Below are positions 26,132 through 39,650 of a DNA stretch of 64,000 bases, piece after piece. How positions within the stretch are numbered: the first letter of the stretch is position 1; every line of letters begins with the position of its first letter. A model generated the notes under the pieces. That model did no database searches. It was given only the letters and a program-made list of their open reading frames with translations, and had not been told where the DNA came from. Source of the stretch: Tetmemena sp. SeJ-2015 (lineage: Eukaryota; Ciliophora; Spirotrichea; Sporadotrichida; Oxytrichidae); assembly GCA_027382625.1 (NCBI GenBank), contig JAJKFJ010022813.1, positions 25,660 through 89,659 on the forward strand, read 5' to 3'. A program made the position numbers and the translations under genes.

Positions 26132-27169
26132 TAAGTAGATTAAGGTAATATAATTAATAGTATATTAAAAATATTTACTTTAATTCGTTTTTTAAATCAA
26201 AAGTTTTACAAGATAGTGTAAACCAGGATAAATTAATCAATTTATAGTATTTTTAATTACAAATTAAGTTTAGTTTATCGTCCATGAGTAGTTTATTATT
26301 TAAAAACCATTCTATAAATTTAATAAAAGATAGATTATATTTTCTAATTACTACAAATTAAGGAACCATTCTCCTCATAAATGCATTTTAAATTTATATG
26401 AATTAAACTTTTTGGGTTTCTGTTGTTTCTCTTGCCAGAAAATAAACTAAAATTGAAATCTTGAATTTCTAAATTTTTCCTCTAGACTTTATATCTTTCT
26501 TGCTTTTAGGTATACTGTAAATATTTAATTAAACAAAGAGGTATTTTATTTTAAACAATTTCCTAAACCAATCCTCCTATATTGGTATGATAAATTTTAT
26601 TTCTAAATATTTAACTTAATAAGGGAAGTTTAAAACTATTTTCCAAAGATAAGTTTTAAAAATGCAAAAGTTTGTTTAATTTTAGAGAGATGCCAGATAT
26701 AAGCGTTCTTTTTATAATAAAATAAAAAATGAAATAAGTCTCTCCTATATTATCTGAAAATTAAGAAGCTATGAAATGCTTTATGAAATTTTCCAAGGAT
26801 AAATTTCCAATATTCTAAAATATAATCATTAGTCACTTTAATTTTAATTTTTTATTATGTGTTTCCAACAAGTAAGTTATATTTTTTGGGAGAAAAAAAT
26901 TGATTCTTGAAAAATTGAAAAAATTTGTTCTTCTTTAAAATATAAATTCCTTATATTTTTCAAAAAAATTGGTCTTTAACTTTTTAAAATTAATTTTAGA
27001 TATTAAAACTAAATTTAAAATAATATTAAATGATACTTATATACTTTTTGTATTCTTAATTTTTTAATGAAATCTGTATAGCAATTTATTTTGAAGGATT
27101 TTATATTCATAAATTAAAATGAATAAACTAAAATAAAATTTAACAAACGAGTTCATTGCCTCTTTATAA
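26132..27169. other. A2-A3 intergenic spacer
   Basis: About 1 kb of AT-rich sequence without an exon. Parts are clearly homologous to the A1-A2 spacer (the TTTTTGGGTTTCTGTTG block near 26408), showing that the duplication unit included gene plus spacer. Confidence 0.6.
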
Positions 27170-30164
27170 TCATTAAAAATTTTCTTCTCGGATTTCTCCA
27201 AGAAAAGATTTCCTATTTTGATGTTTTCCTATTAATTATTCGATCTTAATTTTCTGAGTTTCATCAGTAAAGTAAAATAAATTGTATCTCAGTAGCATCT
27301 TAAATATAAAAACAGATCTTAGCCCAAAACTGTTAATGAGCTCAACCGCTTATGAAATTGTTAATTGTTACTTATTATTTTTCTTTTGTTCTGATTTTAA
27401 TCTGAATGAGATATTTATTTTGGCTATTCTATGTTTTTTGGGAAACTTACTCTGCGCGGTGGTTCACATCAAAAAAAATTTAAATTTATATTTTTTAAAA
27501 CCCATTTAATTAAAAATTGTTTTAAATTTTAAATTTAAAAATTATACCTATGCAAAACAAGGGTAGTTCTTGCACATTCATTGAGTATTTACGAGGCACA
27601 AAAGCTCTAGACTGTCCATTATATTATTAGCCTAATTTTCGAAGAGGAGATTCAGCTTAATTCAAATTGCTTGACTTTTCCTTCCTCATCTGGGAAAGTG
27701 AATTCAATTATGAATTTAAATTCTAATCACTACTCAAATCGATGCCTTAAATATTTTTAAAAAGGAGTTTTTATTCTATTGTACGAGGGTCATCAAAATC
27801 TTCCAATTAAAGAGCACTTTCCGACTTTCTCTTCTTGCTAGCCTAAGGTCTTATAATTATAGAGCTTTAAAGAGCTTATGAATGCTCTAAATTTTTAGGA
27901 AAAGGAAAAAAATTTTTTTTTCTTAAAATAAAATTTAAAATGAAAAAAATTTTAAACAAAATTAATAAATTTTGAAAAATTTTTTTTTAATTTTCTTTTT
28001 TTAAGATGAAAAAATTTAAAATTTGTTTTAAGGAAAATTTTATTTGACAAACATTTTTGAACTTGTTGGTAGTCATTGACTTTCTTCTGATTTTCTTCTT
28101 TATTTTCTTATTATCCATTTCAAATTCGTGATATTATGGCATTGTATTGATTTCTAAAATGAATTTACCTATATCATATATCGATTTATAAGGTATGTGC
28201 TTGAACATAATATTAATAACTTTTCAATAGTATTATTTATTAAAGGAGGTAGTTTGACTGGATATCTGAATTAATTAAAATAAGTCAGATAAATTATTCT
28301 ATGACCATTTCATTACTAAAAACTTATTTTCAATAGGCATAAGTGTCGGGTAGAAAGGAAGAGAATGCTCTAATTTGCATATAGGTTTTTTTTTTTAAAG
28401 TCCAGTGCTTTTTACATTAGGAGAGTAATTCTAAGAATTCGTTTAATGTAAAGTCAACTAATTGAATAGTAAAAATAAAATTTTTGTAATTGAAGCATAT
28501 AAAAATAAATTAATTTAACTCCTTCTAGAAATAATTCGCTATTAAATATTTTCTAAAATAATATCATTATATCGACCTTACCTCCATAAGTGATTACTGT
28601 CTCTAAAGTTTTTGAAATCAATACGATTCTATAATATTTACTATTTCTTCTTTTTTTGACTTCTATTTACTTTTTAATAATAAAAATTCAAATTAAAATA
28701 ATTTTTCTTTTGAGAGGAGTTATTTTCGGAAAAGTCAGCATCAATTTCTGAGACTTCAAGTTAATTTTCTTGTATCCCTATTCCAGTTTTCTTAGTTTTC
28801 TTTTCACGGAATTTTTTAATAATTTTCTAAATGGAAGTCCACACTAAACTGACTTGGTAGGATAGAAACATGACCAAGTTCATTGATATTCCAATTAGTA
28901 TCAAAATAATCACCCACAGACCTATGTTACTAGAATACTCGTAATCAACTATATAAATAAATTATTATTTTATATCCTCTTGAAAGGTAAACAAGCTCAA
29001 ATAAGTAATGAATAACACTCCTTCGTTAAACAACTCTATTCCGAGATCTCTCTACCTCAAGTAGGGCTTGCTTATAAGAGTTTGTATAATTAATACAATT
29101 TTTAATAGAGTTATTTCAATGTTTGTTTGAAATTAAAAGAACTCATCAACTGGCAAATCATTATTTAGAAGTAGCTATGATCTTTGAGAGTAACAATACA
29201 AACTGCAAATATTGCCCTTCTCATGCAGAATATTAAAAACTGTATCAAACTGCTCTTCTTATTGTATCTGAAATTACTATAAAGTGCACCGTATCTAGTA
29301 GTGAATTCAGGTAAGGTGAGTTTTTTATCGTTATGGATTAGGAACATAGAAGCAATTATTGGAAATATTACAAGAGCTGTTAATTATACTATCCCAACAA
29401 ATGAAAAACCAAAATAAAAATATTTAATGCTTCCATAGCACTTTAAGTCTATAGTTTGATTTAAAATCTTACCAAAATCTTACTTCATCAAGTTCTATGA
29501 ATGCATTAAGGAAAAGCTTGAGGAAAGATTTCGACATGTAGGTTATCAAACTTGCCCACATTAATTTATTCTGAATAAGCTTCAAAGCTTTTTGGAAACT
29601 ATAACATCGCAACTAATGAAAACTTACATATTATGCTTTTTGTTTAGTTTCATCAATAGAGAAACCAATAGTATAATTAGCAGCAAGAATCCTAAAATGA
29701 AGCCTATCTTTATTAAATTTTTCTGGTAATTGCTGCTTGAATAGCTTATTAGAGTTAATCTGAACTCAATACATTTTATTTTAAAAGATATCAAAAGCTT
29801 AATCGTTAGATTGAATTAGTGATGTAGATTGATTGGTTAAGTTATATAAGAAATCTGTAACTTCCTTAGGGATTAAATCCATATTGGATATATCAATAAT
29901 CGATTGTAAACATGTTTTCAAGTTGTAGGGTAGTTATAGATGAAGCAAGGGAATGTGTGTAATTAGTTGCATCATATTTATCAGACTCCATATGTATCTG
30001 AGAGATAAACCCATCACCAGAGAAATCGCTATGTTTAGGGCTATCCCTACAGCCAAAGTCTGACTTAATAAATTGAATACAGCTTGCACGCTTTTTGAAG
30101 AACCTTTAAAATTATTTGAATTAAAACTATTGAGGGGAAGAAAGTGCACATCCACGAATTTGAA

Positions 30165-30712
30165 AAAAACTTTTTTTTCATAAATGCATTATAGCTCAAT
30201 AACTGTCTAAATTATCATAAATATGGGATTTTTATTTCTAAAATTACAAATGCGTCATTTTTATAATTTAAGATTTTAATTACATGATCTATATTTTTAT
30301 TATACATTGAATTTAATTTACTAACTAATTCATGCTTTTATTATATTTTTTCCTCCGATAAAATTGAGTCTGATTTTGAAGGATTACATCAGAAAGTATG
30401 TTTTATTGTATGAATTAGACAGCTGAATAAATTATATCTTATTTATATAATTGGCTATTCTGTTTATTATAGTGTTCGCAGCAGTGATTTTAGACAATTA
30501 TACATAAAATACTCTAAACTTATCTGAGCTGACTCTTTTTATCAATATATTCGAGTTAGGATAGTATAAAATATTGTAAAAATAACTAAAAGCTTTCATG
30601 TTAAAATTAGAGCTCAGAATTAATTAAAGGATATTCCATAAAATTTGAAATCATAATTTTTAAAATTTTTGAATATAATAAGCTGTAGGCTTCGCACTTC
30701 AGCCACCCCAAC
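30165..30712. repeat. Insertion expanding a small intron of A3
   Basis: In A1 and A2 the intron between the VGL..SIP exon and the first membrane exon is 32-35 nt. In A3 the donor side (GTATGGAATAG at about 30723) and the acceptor side (TTTTAAAG at about 30110) are about 0.6 kb apart. The extra sequence is AT-rich, non-coding, and has no obvious match elsewhere in the window. Confidence 0.5.
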
Positions 30713-33700
30713 TATTCCATACCTTCGTCACTTGCTTATGGAGGAATTGGACTTTAAAGTTTTAAACCAGCTTTCACTTTAAAATCTATTGACTGGAAGA
30801 ATCTGCTTCTTAGAAAAGTTATCTGAACTTTATCATATATCTAAAATATCAAGAAAAGAAAATAATCTTACGTTTTCTAAAGAAATTTCCTATTGGTTTT
30901 TAAAGCTAATAGCAATCTTCATGTTATCTCTTTGAAATTCTATAATTTCAACACTTTGCACTTATGTATTTCTTTTCTTTAAAGTAAGTAGCTGTATTTT
31001 TAAATCTCGCGATACGTTACTATACATGCTTTAATCAGGTACTAGTAGAGGTTTTGGAAAATTGATCTAAAGATTTCCTAAACGAATTTAATAAGAAGCA
31101 AATAAGAATAATTTACCGTATGAATCTATTGAAGAAATTTAAGGATTGCAAGTTTCTACTCTTGGACAAGCTGAAGAGTTTTAATATTCTGTTTAGAGAA
31201 TAGATAGAGTAGACTTTTTGATTGATATGAGTTACATTGTTTGCTTATCTCTAACTATTAAGACGACAGGATATTAGTCTTAATACTGTTCATCTTGCTC
31301 AGGTGGCTCAAAAGAAATAGTTTAAGGATCATTCTAAAGTTTAACCCAATCAAAGCCTACAACTTGCTTGTCAATTTCAATAAATATTTAATGAATTTAT
31401 TTCTAGTTAGAAATTCTGAAAACAAGAAGGAAGAGCATACTCTGATTAATAGCCCACTTGTGCCTAAAAGTTTTGAAGTAGACATTATTAAGCTTATTTA
31501 ATTAAGGCAGTTGCCGTATCATGCACCATTAAATTAATAATAAGCAAATTTTGAATAACCAAATTCTAATTTATAGAAAGTTCTATTTTAAGTTTTCCCA
31601 CTAGATAATTGGATGAGTTGAAGGCGCGCAAATATAGTACATAGTTTCCTATATCTTCCTCCTCATGAGTGTAAACTGTAATTTGTAAATTCTTGGAATC
31701 AGCAGAAATGAAAGCTGGAATTTAAAAAAAATTTGTTTGTTTTCATCTCCAAGAACAAAATCTTATGATTAAATAATTAAAAGAGGAATTAAATAAAAAA
31801 AAGAAAAGATTTACATCAAGAATAATGAAATAAAAGCATCAGAAAAATTAAACTAATTAGAATGACAAAAATTTTGAATTATAAACCTTATTCACCTTTT
31901 CTGAAATTCGCATATGATCTTGTCTTTTTCATCAATTAAATAAAAATTTACCTCGCTAGAATAAGTTAGTTCAAAGCATAAACTTTATTTTAGAGATTAC
32001 TCGGAATAATGTGACATGATTAAGGAACAAAAACATTAAATGACAATTATTTGTCTCAAATATTTTTTCAATCTCTTAGAAGATTACATTTGGCTATCCA
32101 ATAGCTTATTCATGCAAAGCTTCGACAGATTTTCATTAGCAATTTTAACTACATAAATTTTCTTGAGATTCCTGCTTTTTCTTAATTGCTTAATTGTGAA
32201 CATTTAATTTAGAGCAAGCAAAATCAAACTTAATTGATAGTTTTATTTAGCTTCTTGAGCTCATCAATACCTAATACAAGAAATAACAATCCTATAATGA
32301 ATTAGGCAATTGCAAGTTTCTTATATTTAATATTGCAAAATCTAAATCATAAGACTATGTAGATTTGCAATTGCAATTCGGTGTTATAAAGTATTGAGAC
32401 AGATCATGGAAAAGAAATGTTTTCCCAATATAGTATGTCAAAGCTAGCTCGCTCTAGGAAAATTTTGCTTGGTACAAATCACATTATGCTGAAATATAGA
32501 ATTTGTAAGTTCCACTCTATTAAAGAGATTAAATATATTCAATAATAAATAGTGCTTTCTAAAATTCAAGCAATCATGCAATTTATATTTATTGTGCTAT
32601 ACCATGCTATAAAAAATAATTAGAATAGGTAAAAAGCTTGAGGTTATAGTCTAGATTTTATTTAATTCCTTATTTTAAATATAAAGTTTAGTACAAAAAA
32701 ATTAATTTTGTAAAAGCTTAACTTTAGAAAGTTTTTAAACTTACAGTAAGAAACTCTATTTTTTTAAAATTGAATTCCTTTTTATTGGAGTAAATTATAT
32801 CACTCAAATTAGTGTTTTTTTATCAATATAACTAATTAAATACCATAAATTATAAACGCTTTTAAATTGTCTATATCTATATTTAAGTCTTTTTTTTGCC
32901 ATAAATTATTATCTTAACATTATATATTTGTAGAAATCATATTTTCTTAAATATTAAGGCTATAGTTTATTTTGAGAGTGGCTTGCTAAATGCAGTTATC
33001 TGTATAAAAACCTGAATAGTTTATATCAAATATCGCTTGAGTTATTTTTAAAATAAAGATTTTTGAGTTGAGTCATTAAGATTGGCTAGTAAGATTCATA
33101 AGGGCAAGGAAATTAAATTCACAAAATAATTATGAAATTTAGAAATTTCGGAGAAAATATTTTTTTAATTTTATGTCTGCCAAAACTATCTCTTTATATT
33201 TGTTAATATGGTATATATAAGCACCCTATTATTCAGATCCAACTTCGATTGTATAATCCAGATTTGAAGGACATACTGCTCCATTGAAATATTGATTGGC
33301 AGAGTCTTAATTATCAAATGGAAGTCGCTCTATCGAAACCTTTAAAATAAATATCGATTTAACAACTTTTGCTGTTAAGATGAATTTTATGGAACAAGAA
33401 AAAGAGTTTAATTTCCAACTTCATAAGGTTACTAGACTGACTAGCAAACTAAAAACTTAAAATAAGTTGATACTTTCTATCTCTTTTTATCTTCCTTAAT
33501 TAAGAATTAAAATTAATATTATTTTTATTTAAAAATGAATTTCTCTTCAAACTTTTACCCAAAAAAAGATATAAAGAGGAGTTCAGAATATTTATCTCTA
33601 AATATACTTATCACCTAAGGATAAAATGCTGATATCCACTAACATTATTCCTAAATAACTATAGTTTTTAAGTAAATGAAAAAGAAAAATTTAAAAGTAA

Positions 33701-34443
33701 AAATTCTAAAGAATATTGAAAGAACAAATTTTAGGGTTTTTCTTATTTTTGAAGAAGCTTAATTTCTATAAGAGAATGAATTAACTATAAATTCTTTAAA
33801 TGAGTCCTCCTTCTGTTTATTTTTTCAATTAAGGTTTTAACTCGCTCTATATTATTGTCAAAGAGCTTTTAATTATTTTCAATAAGAACGAGAAAATTGA
33901 AACTTTACACGATATCTTCCACTTGATTAGAATCTACTGTAATTGTAAATGGTTGAGATGTAAACGTCTAGGTAATATATTGGATGAAATATTTTTTATG
34001 TTCTTAAAATTATAATCTAATTATTTAAATGTATTATATAGATATATTAAAACCATTTACTATAAAATAAATCATCATATAAGATTGATGAAAATCTGTT
34101 AATACTATGTCGTAAAAGAAAGACAATCCGAGGAAGAATAAATAAAACATAATTAATTTATTATTTTAAGGCTTGTTATCAACAATGACCATTTTTAGAT
34201 GTGAATTATAATTTAATCCACTGTTGAAGACGCAATCTATTTAGTTAGAGTAAAATCCCCAAAATAACTAAAATTCTGGGTTTCCATAGCTCAATTTTCT
34301 GTTTTTAAATGTCAAATCCCCATTTCCAACTTGTGATTATATTTTATGTGCTCTCATAATTGAATTTAATATTTAAAAGAATAAATTAAAAAATTAACTA
34401 CTCTATTTTTAAGTGAATAAGTGTTGAACATCGATTTTGCAAA

Positions 34444-34841
34444 TATTGCTGAGAATTAAATTAAAATCAGTATTAAAATAATAAATAGAGAGTTGAAACT
34501 TCGTGTCAGTTGAATCATTCAAGCACTCCACGATCTGTTGTTGGTTAAATATCTAATTAAAAATTAATATGATTTTCTTCTTTAATTATCTCAGAAGCAT
34601 GCCTCAGAAGCGAGATATGTTGAGCTCAAATTCCTAGATAACAAATATCTGACTTTAATAAAATTTGATCGATTATAACTCTGAACTGAGTGCTCCCTCA
34701 CAAAAGTTACTAGGAAAAAATGTTCTTAAACTTTTTGCTTAATCAAATGGTATAATAATTTTCAAAATTGGGCACACTCCAACTGCCGATGATTTATTCC
34801 ATTTTAATTTAATTCTCTTTTTTATTAAATTAACAGCTATA
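34444..34841 (-). mobile_element. MITE-like element, copy 5, opposite orientation
   Basis: 398 bp, an inverted copy of the family: its right end read in reverse is TATAGCTGTTAATTTAATAA, and the left end is TATTGCTGAGAATTAAAT. The core aligned in reverse (AGTAACTTTTGTGAGGGAGC) matches copies 1 and 3. Having both orientations in otherwise collinear paralogues shows it moved independently of the gene duplications. Confidence 0.65.
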
Positions 34842-37046
34842 ATAAATAAATAATTTTGGGGTCATAGTTTTGCAAACTAAATTAAAAAATGTTATTTTTT
34901 ACCTTTTTAAAATATTTCATAATTAACAATTATTTATCTAACTTAAAACTAAGATAGATTTTAAAAAATATAATGATTGAATTTAATTGACAAATACTTT
35001 AAGTATAAATGAGTATTTAATAATCTATAATTTAATAAATTAATTAGTTATTCTAGTTAATAAATATGTTAGATTTTTCATTCTAATTATAAAAGCCCAC
35101 TTTGGGTCAAAAATAAATTTAATGATAATATTCTATTCAACATTAATTTATTCTTATTACTAAATAAGCTAAGGGAATTTTAAGTCTTATAAAAAAATGG
35201 TTTTATCCATTTTAAATTAAAATTTAAAAGGTCAAGAAGTTGCCATTGATTTCCAAATGCTTAATAAAATGAAAACAACTTCTTAATATAAACTATACTG
35301 CATAAAATATTTTCTTTATTCTTCTTGAATCGCAAATTTTTCAATAATTTCTTTAATTCATAGACTATTATTGGAGAAAGGTTAATGAAATTTTCAAAAA
35401 AGTTTTAAGTTTATTTAAAATTAATAGATAATAAAGTTTAAATTATTTAATTCCCAAAACAATTATTATTGCTCCAACATTTATATGCCAAAGCTAACCA
35501 CTATTGAATTAGAAAATGAATTAAAAATAATTTTAAACTAGTTTGTTCTTAGGCTATCATAAATAAATACTTTCTTTCTTTTAAAAAATAAATATCTATC
35601 ATATTTACAATAGGAACAGGGGAACTGTTATCATTGACATGAATTTGAAGACATTTTTGAAACACGGTGTTGCTTGTAGTTAATTTTTATACCTCCATTT
35701 ATCCTATAGTCATTATATAAATAGAAAATTATTTAAGCTTATTTTCATATCGAATTTCAAGATTTTAAAATACTAGCTAATTGAGTTAGGCGAGGTCTCT
35801 ATCACGATCCAACTTGCGTAAAATATAATTTATTTTTAAAAGTAGATGATGTTATTTGCAGTTATAAAAACTTAAATGTCATCTCCTGATTCTCAATTTA
35901 TATCTGTAATTGAAGTATCAATTGCCAATTAGTTATCAAGGTAGTAATTATTCCCTCCCTATAAATTAAATACAGTTTAATTTCAAAATTTAACTTATAG
36001 GGGACATTCAAAGTTAAATTATAAAATAATTAATTAGAAAAAGTATTAACATTATTTAAAGAATATTAAATAGTTAATAAATTTAGGTTATTAAATATAA
36101 GAAATAAGAAGATAATCATTTACAACATTAATGAAAATATGTTTTTTTATAGATGCAATATCCTTTTAGTCATAATGATTAGACATACAAATAACTTTTC
36201 AAAAAAAATATCTAAGCATTATAACTTCCAAGTAAATAGCTATTGTAAAATTAGCAAGTATACTAACTCTAAACCTAGGACTCTAAGTCCTTTTTTTAAA
36301 AAATTATAGTTTATTATAAAAAAGCTTTAAAAGGAAAAGATTAAAGGAAAAGTTTTTTTTTTTTTATAATAGTTGTCTAATTTAAAATAAAATTTTTTTT
36401 TTATTCAACCTGATTAGCTTCGTTACACTTCATCTAAAGTTAAAAAAAATATCGATTTATATTAAAGATAAAAAAGCGCTTTAATTAATTTTGGTAATCA
36501 TTTAATGTTAAATAGAGTGCTCTTTGAAAGGAAGTAAACAACAAGCAAAGCAAAGGCAGGTATCTTATAGAATAAGATTGAAGTTTATTTGGCTGATTTT
36601 AAATATTAAAAAAAACAGAAGAAAAAATTTTTTAATTAAAATCTCCTCTGTGTGATGGGAGACTAGATAGCAATGAAAGTCATATCTTTTTTTTCTTAAA
36701 GAATAATTTGGAAATTAGAAAGAAAAAAATGATTCTAAGTTATGAATAACTTATATGAAATAAAATTTGATTTTTATTAACTAGGACTTTGGAGCCACTA
36801 TTGCTTAATTCCAGATTCTATCAAAGTTTGGATTCAGTGATTATATGCTAGTTGGAAAGGTATCAATTCAGATACAAAATATCGTTTAATTTTTTTTGTA
36901 AGACTTAAGTGATTTTCTCCATTTTAGGAATTCATTTCGATCCTAATATGTTAGAATTAAATTTATCTACTTCATTTATTCAATTCACAAAACAATTTTT
37001 GGTGATAGCTCCGATAAAATAGTATAATATTATAAATTTAGAATTG

Positions 37047-37941
37047 ATTTTCAAAATTAAGAAATAAATAATTAATTCGTTGGAGTGCGTTAAATACCCC
37101 CCGCCTGAATTAAATAGTTTGTAGTTTGAATTCCATCTATTAGATTATAACTGTGCCATTCAGTTGAGTAGTGCATTAGTTCAATTAGGGCGTACTTTTA
37201 AAAATCCGTTACACCTCAGTTGTACAGTTGCACTAGTGAACTACTCAGCCGATTCACTTTCGCATGCTTATTCAGGCGTACCGTTCAGTCCTCTACAGTC
37301 ACTGCGGTTGTTCCCCATTGGTCTAGGTGGCTAGGATAGGGCGGGTCTACCCCGGGGCAGGGCGAACGTAGGTGTCCGGGGTGTCCCCCTTGGCCAGTGC
37401 GGAGTACCCCCCCAGGGGGAGGGGGTTCGAACCCCGCCGGTGACCAGAGGGCGGTGTGTAAGTGTGACCCGGGAAATTTTACGGAGGGGACTAAGTAAGG
37501 ATGAGTAGAGCAAAGAAACCCAGAAAGGGGCCGGGTTTGGGGGGAGGTCACCGGGGGGGTTCAAACCCCCCCTCCCCTGGGGGGATTTCCCAGGGCCCAA
37601 AAGGGGGACAGGGGGGCCACCAGGTTCGCCCTCCCCCGGGGTAGACCCCCCCTACCCTTACCCCCCAGACCAAGGGGGAAAAACCGAGGACTTTTAGGGG
37701 ATGAAAAAGGGTATAAAAAAAAAGCAAAAGTGAATTTTGGTGATTTAAGTTAACTATTGCAACTGTACAACTGAAATTTAACTTTTTTAAAAGAAACCCC
37801 TAATTGTACTAATGCACTACTCAACTGAATGGCACAGTTATAATCTAATAGATGGAATTCAAACTACAAACTATTTAATTCAGGCGGGGGGTATTTAACG
37901 CACTCCAACGAATTAATTATTTATTTCTTAATTTTGAAAAT
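37047..37941. repeat. 895-bp palindromic element with GC-rich core
   Basis: Outer arms (37047-37190 and 37795-37941) are near-perfect inverted repeats beginning ATTTTCAAAATTAAG. Inner arms (to 37445 and from 37545) are extremely G/C-rich and match more loosely, and about 99 bp separate them. The left inner arm holds TTGGTCTAGGTGGCTAGGAT (37318-37337), like a tRNA D-arm/A box, and GGTTCGAACCC (37424-37434), a perfect B box. This suggests a tRNA-derived sequence captured inside a foldback element. Short open frames in the GC core are composition artefacts. Confidence 0.7.
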
Positions 37942-37949
37942 TAAAATTT

Positions 37950-39650
37950 TAAAAATAAAAAAATTTTTTTAATAATTTTATGTTTTTTAAAAATTTTTAA
38001 AAATTAAATTTTTGAAAAATTAAATTTTTATTTTTTCCTTTTAAAGGTTGGGATAAATTTTTTGAGAAATGTATCTTAATAGTATGAAGCCAGTGTAATC
38101 CTTTGGGAATGCATACATTGAATTCCCAAAAACTTTTCCTTAGCCAAACCCGACTGGCAGAATAAATCTTTTTTTTTTAAATTTTAAAATTCAATTAAAT
38201 CGCTAGAATTATTTATTTGTAAGCTAAGAGCCCTTAACTCTCAATTGAAAAGAAAGATAAAACAGAAGTTGTGTAAATAAAATTTATCTAAAATGTGTAA
38301 GAGCCATCTTGAAGCACAATGAAAAGCCCTTTAAGTTAGAAATTGTAACAGAGACTTAAATAAAATGGGTTTGGAGCTCCTATAAAGGAGAGTTCCAAGA
38401 ATTATACAAATGACTTTTCGGGGGGCGGGGAAATGAAAGTGCACACCCCCCCAAAATAGGAACAAAATGCCAATAAAAACATCCTTATAGTGAGCTAAAA
38501 ATGCAAAATAAATTAACTGATTCTGGATTTTAAATTTTTTTTTTTAAAATATTTTTTATGAATTTTTGGGTTTTTTTTATTTCTATTTTTTCTTTTATTA
38601 ATTTTAAAATTATTGTTAAATTGGCCCTTTGGTTTTTCTTAAAAAATGAGAAGGTTCCCTTTTAAACTATTTTAAAAAAATTTAAGGGATGAATTGGGTT
38701 ATTATTTTTTAAAAAGGTTTAAAAGTTTTTTTAAGGGGTTTTAAAAAATTTATTTTGAAAAATTAAGAAATAAAATATTTCATTATATTTTTAAATTTTT
38801 CATATTTTTTAAAAAAAATTAAAGTGAAATTTTTAGAAATTTTTTTCAAAACGACTAAATCACATTTAAAAAAATGTAAAACGAAATCATATAATTTAAT
38901 TTTTGGGGAAATTAACTCTTGTATTTTATAAAACTTAAAGATTTGGGGTTTAAAAATTTTAAATCATAATTTTTATCCTCATGGGAAATTTTTAAAGCTA
39001 AAATTAATAATTTTCTTTTACATTTTTTTCACGATTTTAACCCTTTTCATTTTATTTTTATAAATTTTGGGGAAATTTAAAAAGTAGGTGGATGTCACCC
39101 CCCTCCTACTATTTTTTTTCCCAAATCTCAGGACTGATTATTTCCCAAAACAGTGTTTTTAAATTTTAAAGATGACTAAATTTAAATGTTCACATTTATT
39201 GTAAATAGTCACAATTATCCATTTAATCAAACGCCCCTCCTTCAAAAAGGATTTTAAATTTTTATAGTGCGAAAAAAATTTTTTTTGAATTTTGCAAAAA
39301 AAATAATTTAACCTTAAAAAAAATTTCAAATTCCTTTTAAATAAAATTTTCAATATAATCTATTTCCCTTTTCCAGAAATTTTTATTAAAACTATTTTAC
39401 AAAAAAAACTTTTTGATATTTAGAAAACTTTTTAAAAAATTAAGATTTAAAAAGGGTTTTTTTAATTAATTTAGAAAATTTCTTTTTTTTTTAAAAAAAA
39501 TTTTCTTTTAAAATTTTTTAACCAATTAATTAAAGCCAAAAATTTTGAAAATTTTTAAAATTTCATTAATATTTAAAATTTTTTTTCGGAAATTTAAATT
39601 TTTAAGGAAATTTAAAAATTTTGAGGTTTTTGAAACAAAATTCCTTTATA
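37950..39650. other. Low-complexity stretch, probably unreliable sequence
   Basis: About 1.7 kb of long A, T and G runs with almost no recognisable A-family exon, although A1 and A2 have exons at the matching distance from the start. Clean homology resumes abruptly at about 39650 (CATGTGAGTTGTAATCATTC onward). The texture fits poorly corrected long-read consensus next to a hairpin better than ordinary AT-rich DNA. Similar patches occur at about 40190-41070, 43200-43560 and 48490-48600. Confidence 0.5.

Noticed and set aside
37318..37434. A functional tRNA gene
   Set aside because: A and B box-like words are present but about 100 nt apart, and no acceptor stem pairs around them; kept only as a Pol III-like signal.
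37285..37600. Two overlapping open frames rich in Pro and Gly on the minus strand
   Set aside because: They arise from the G/C-rich palindrome core, overlap each other in different frames, and have no counterpart elsewhere; composition artefacts.
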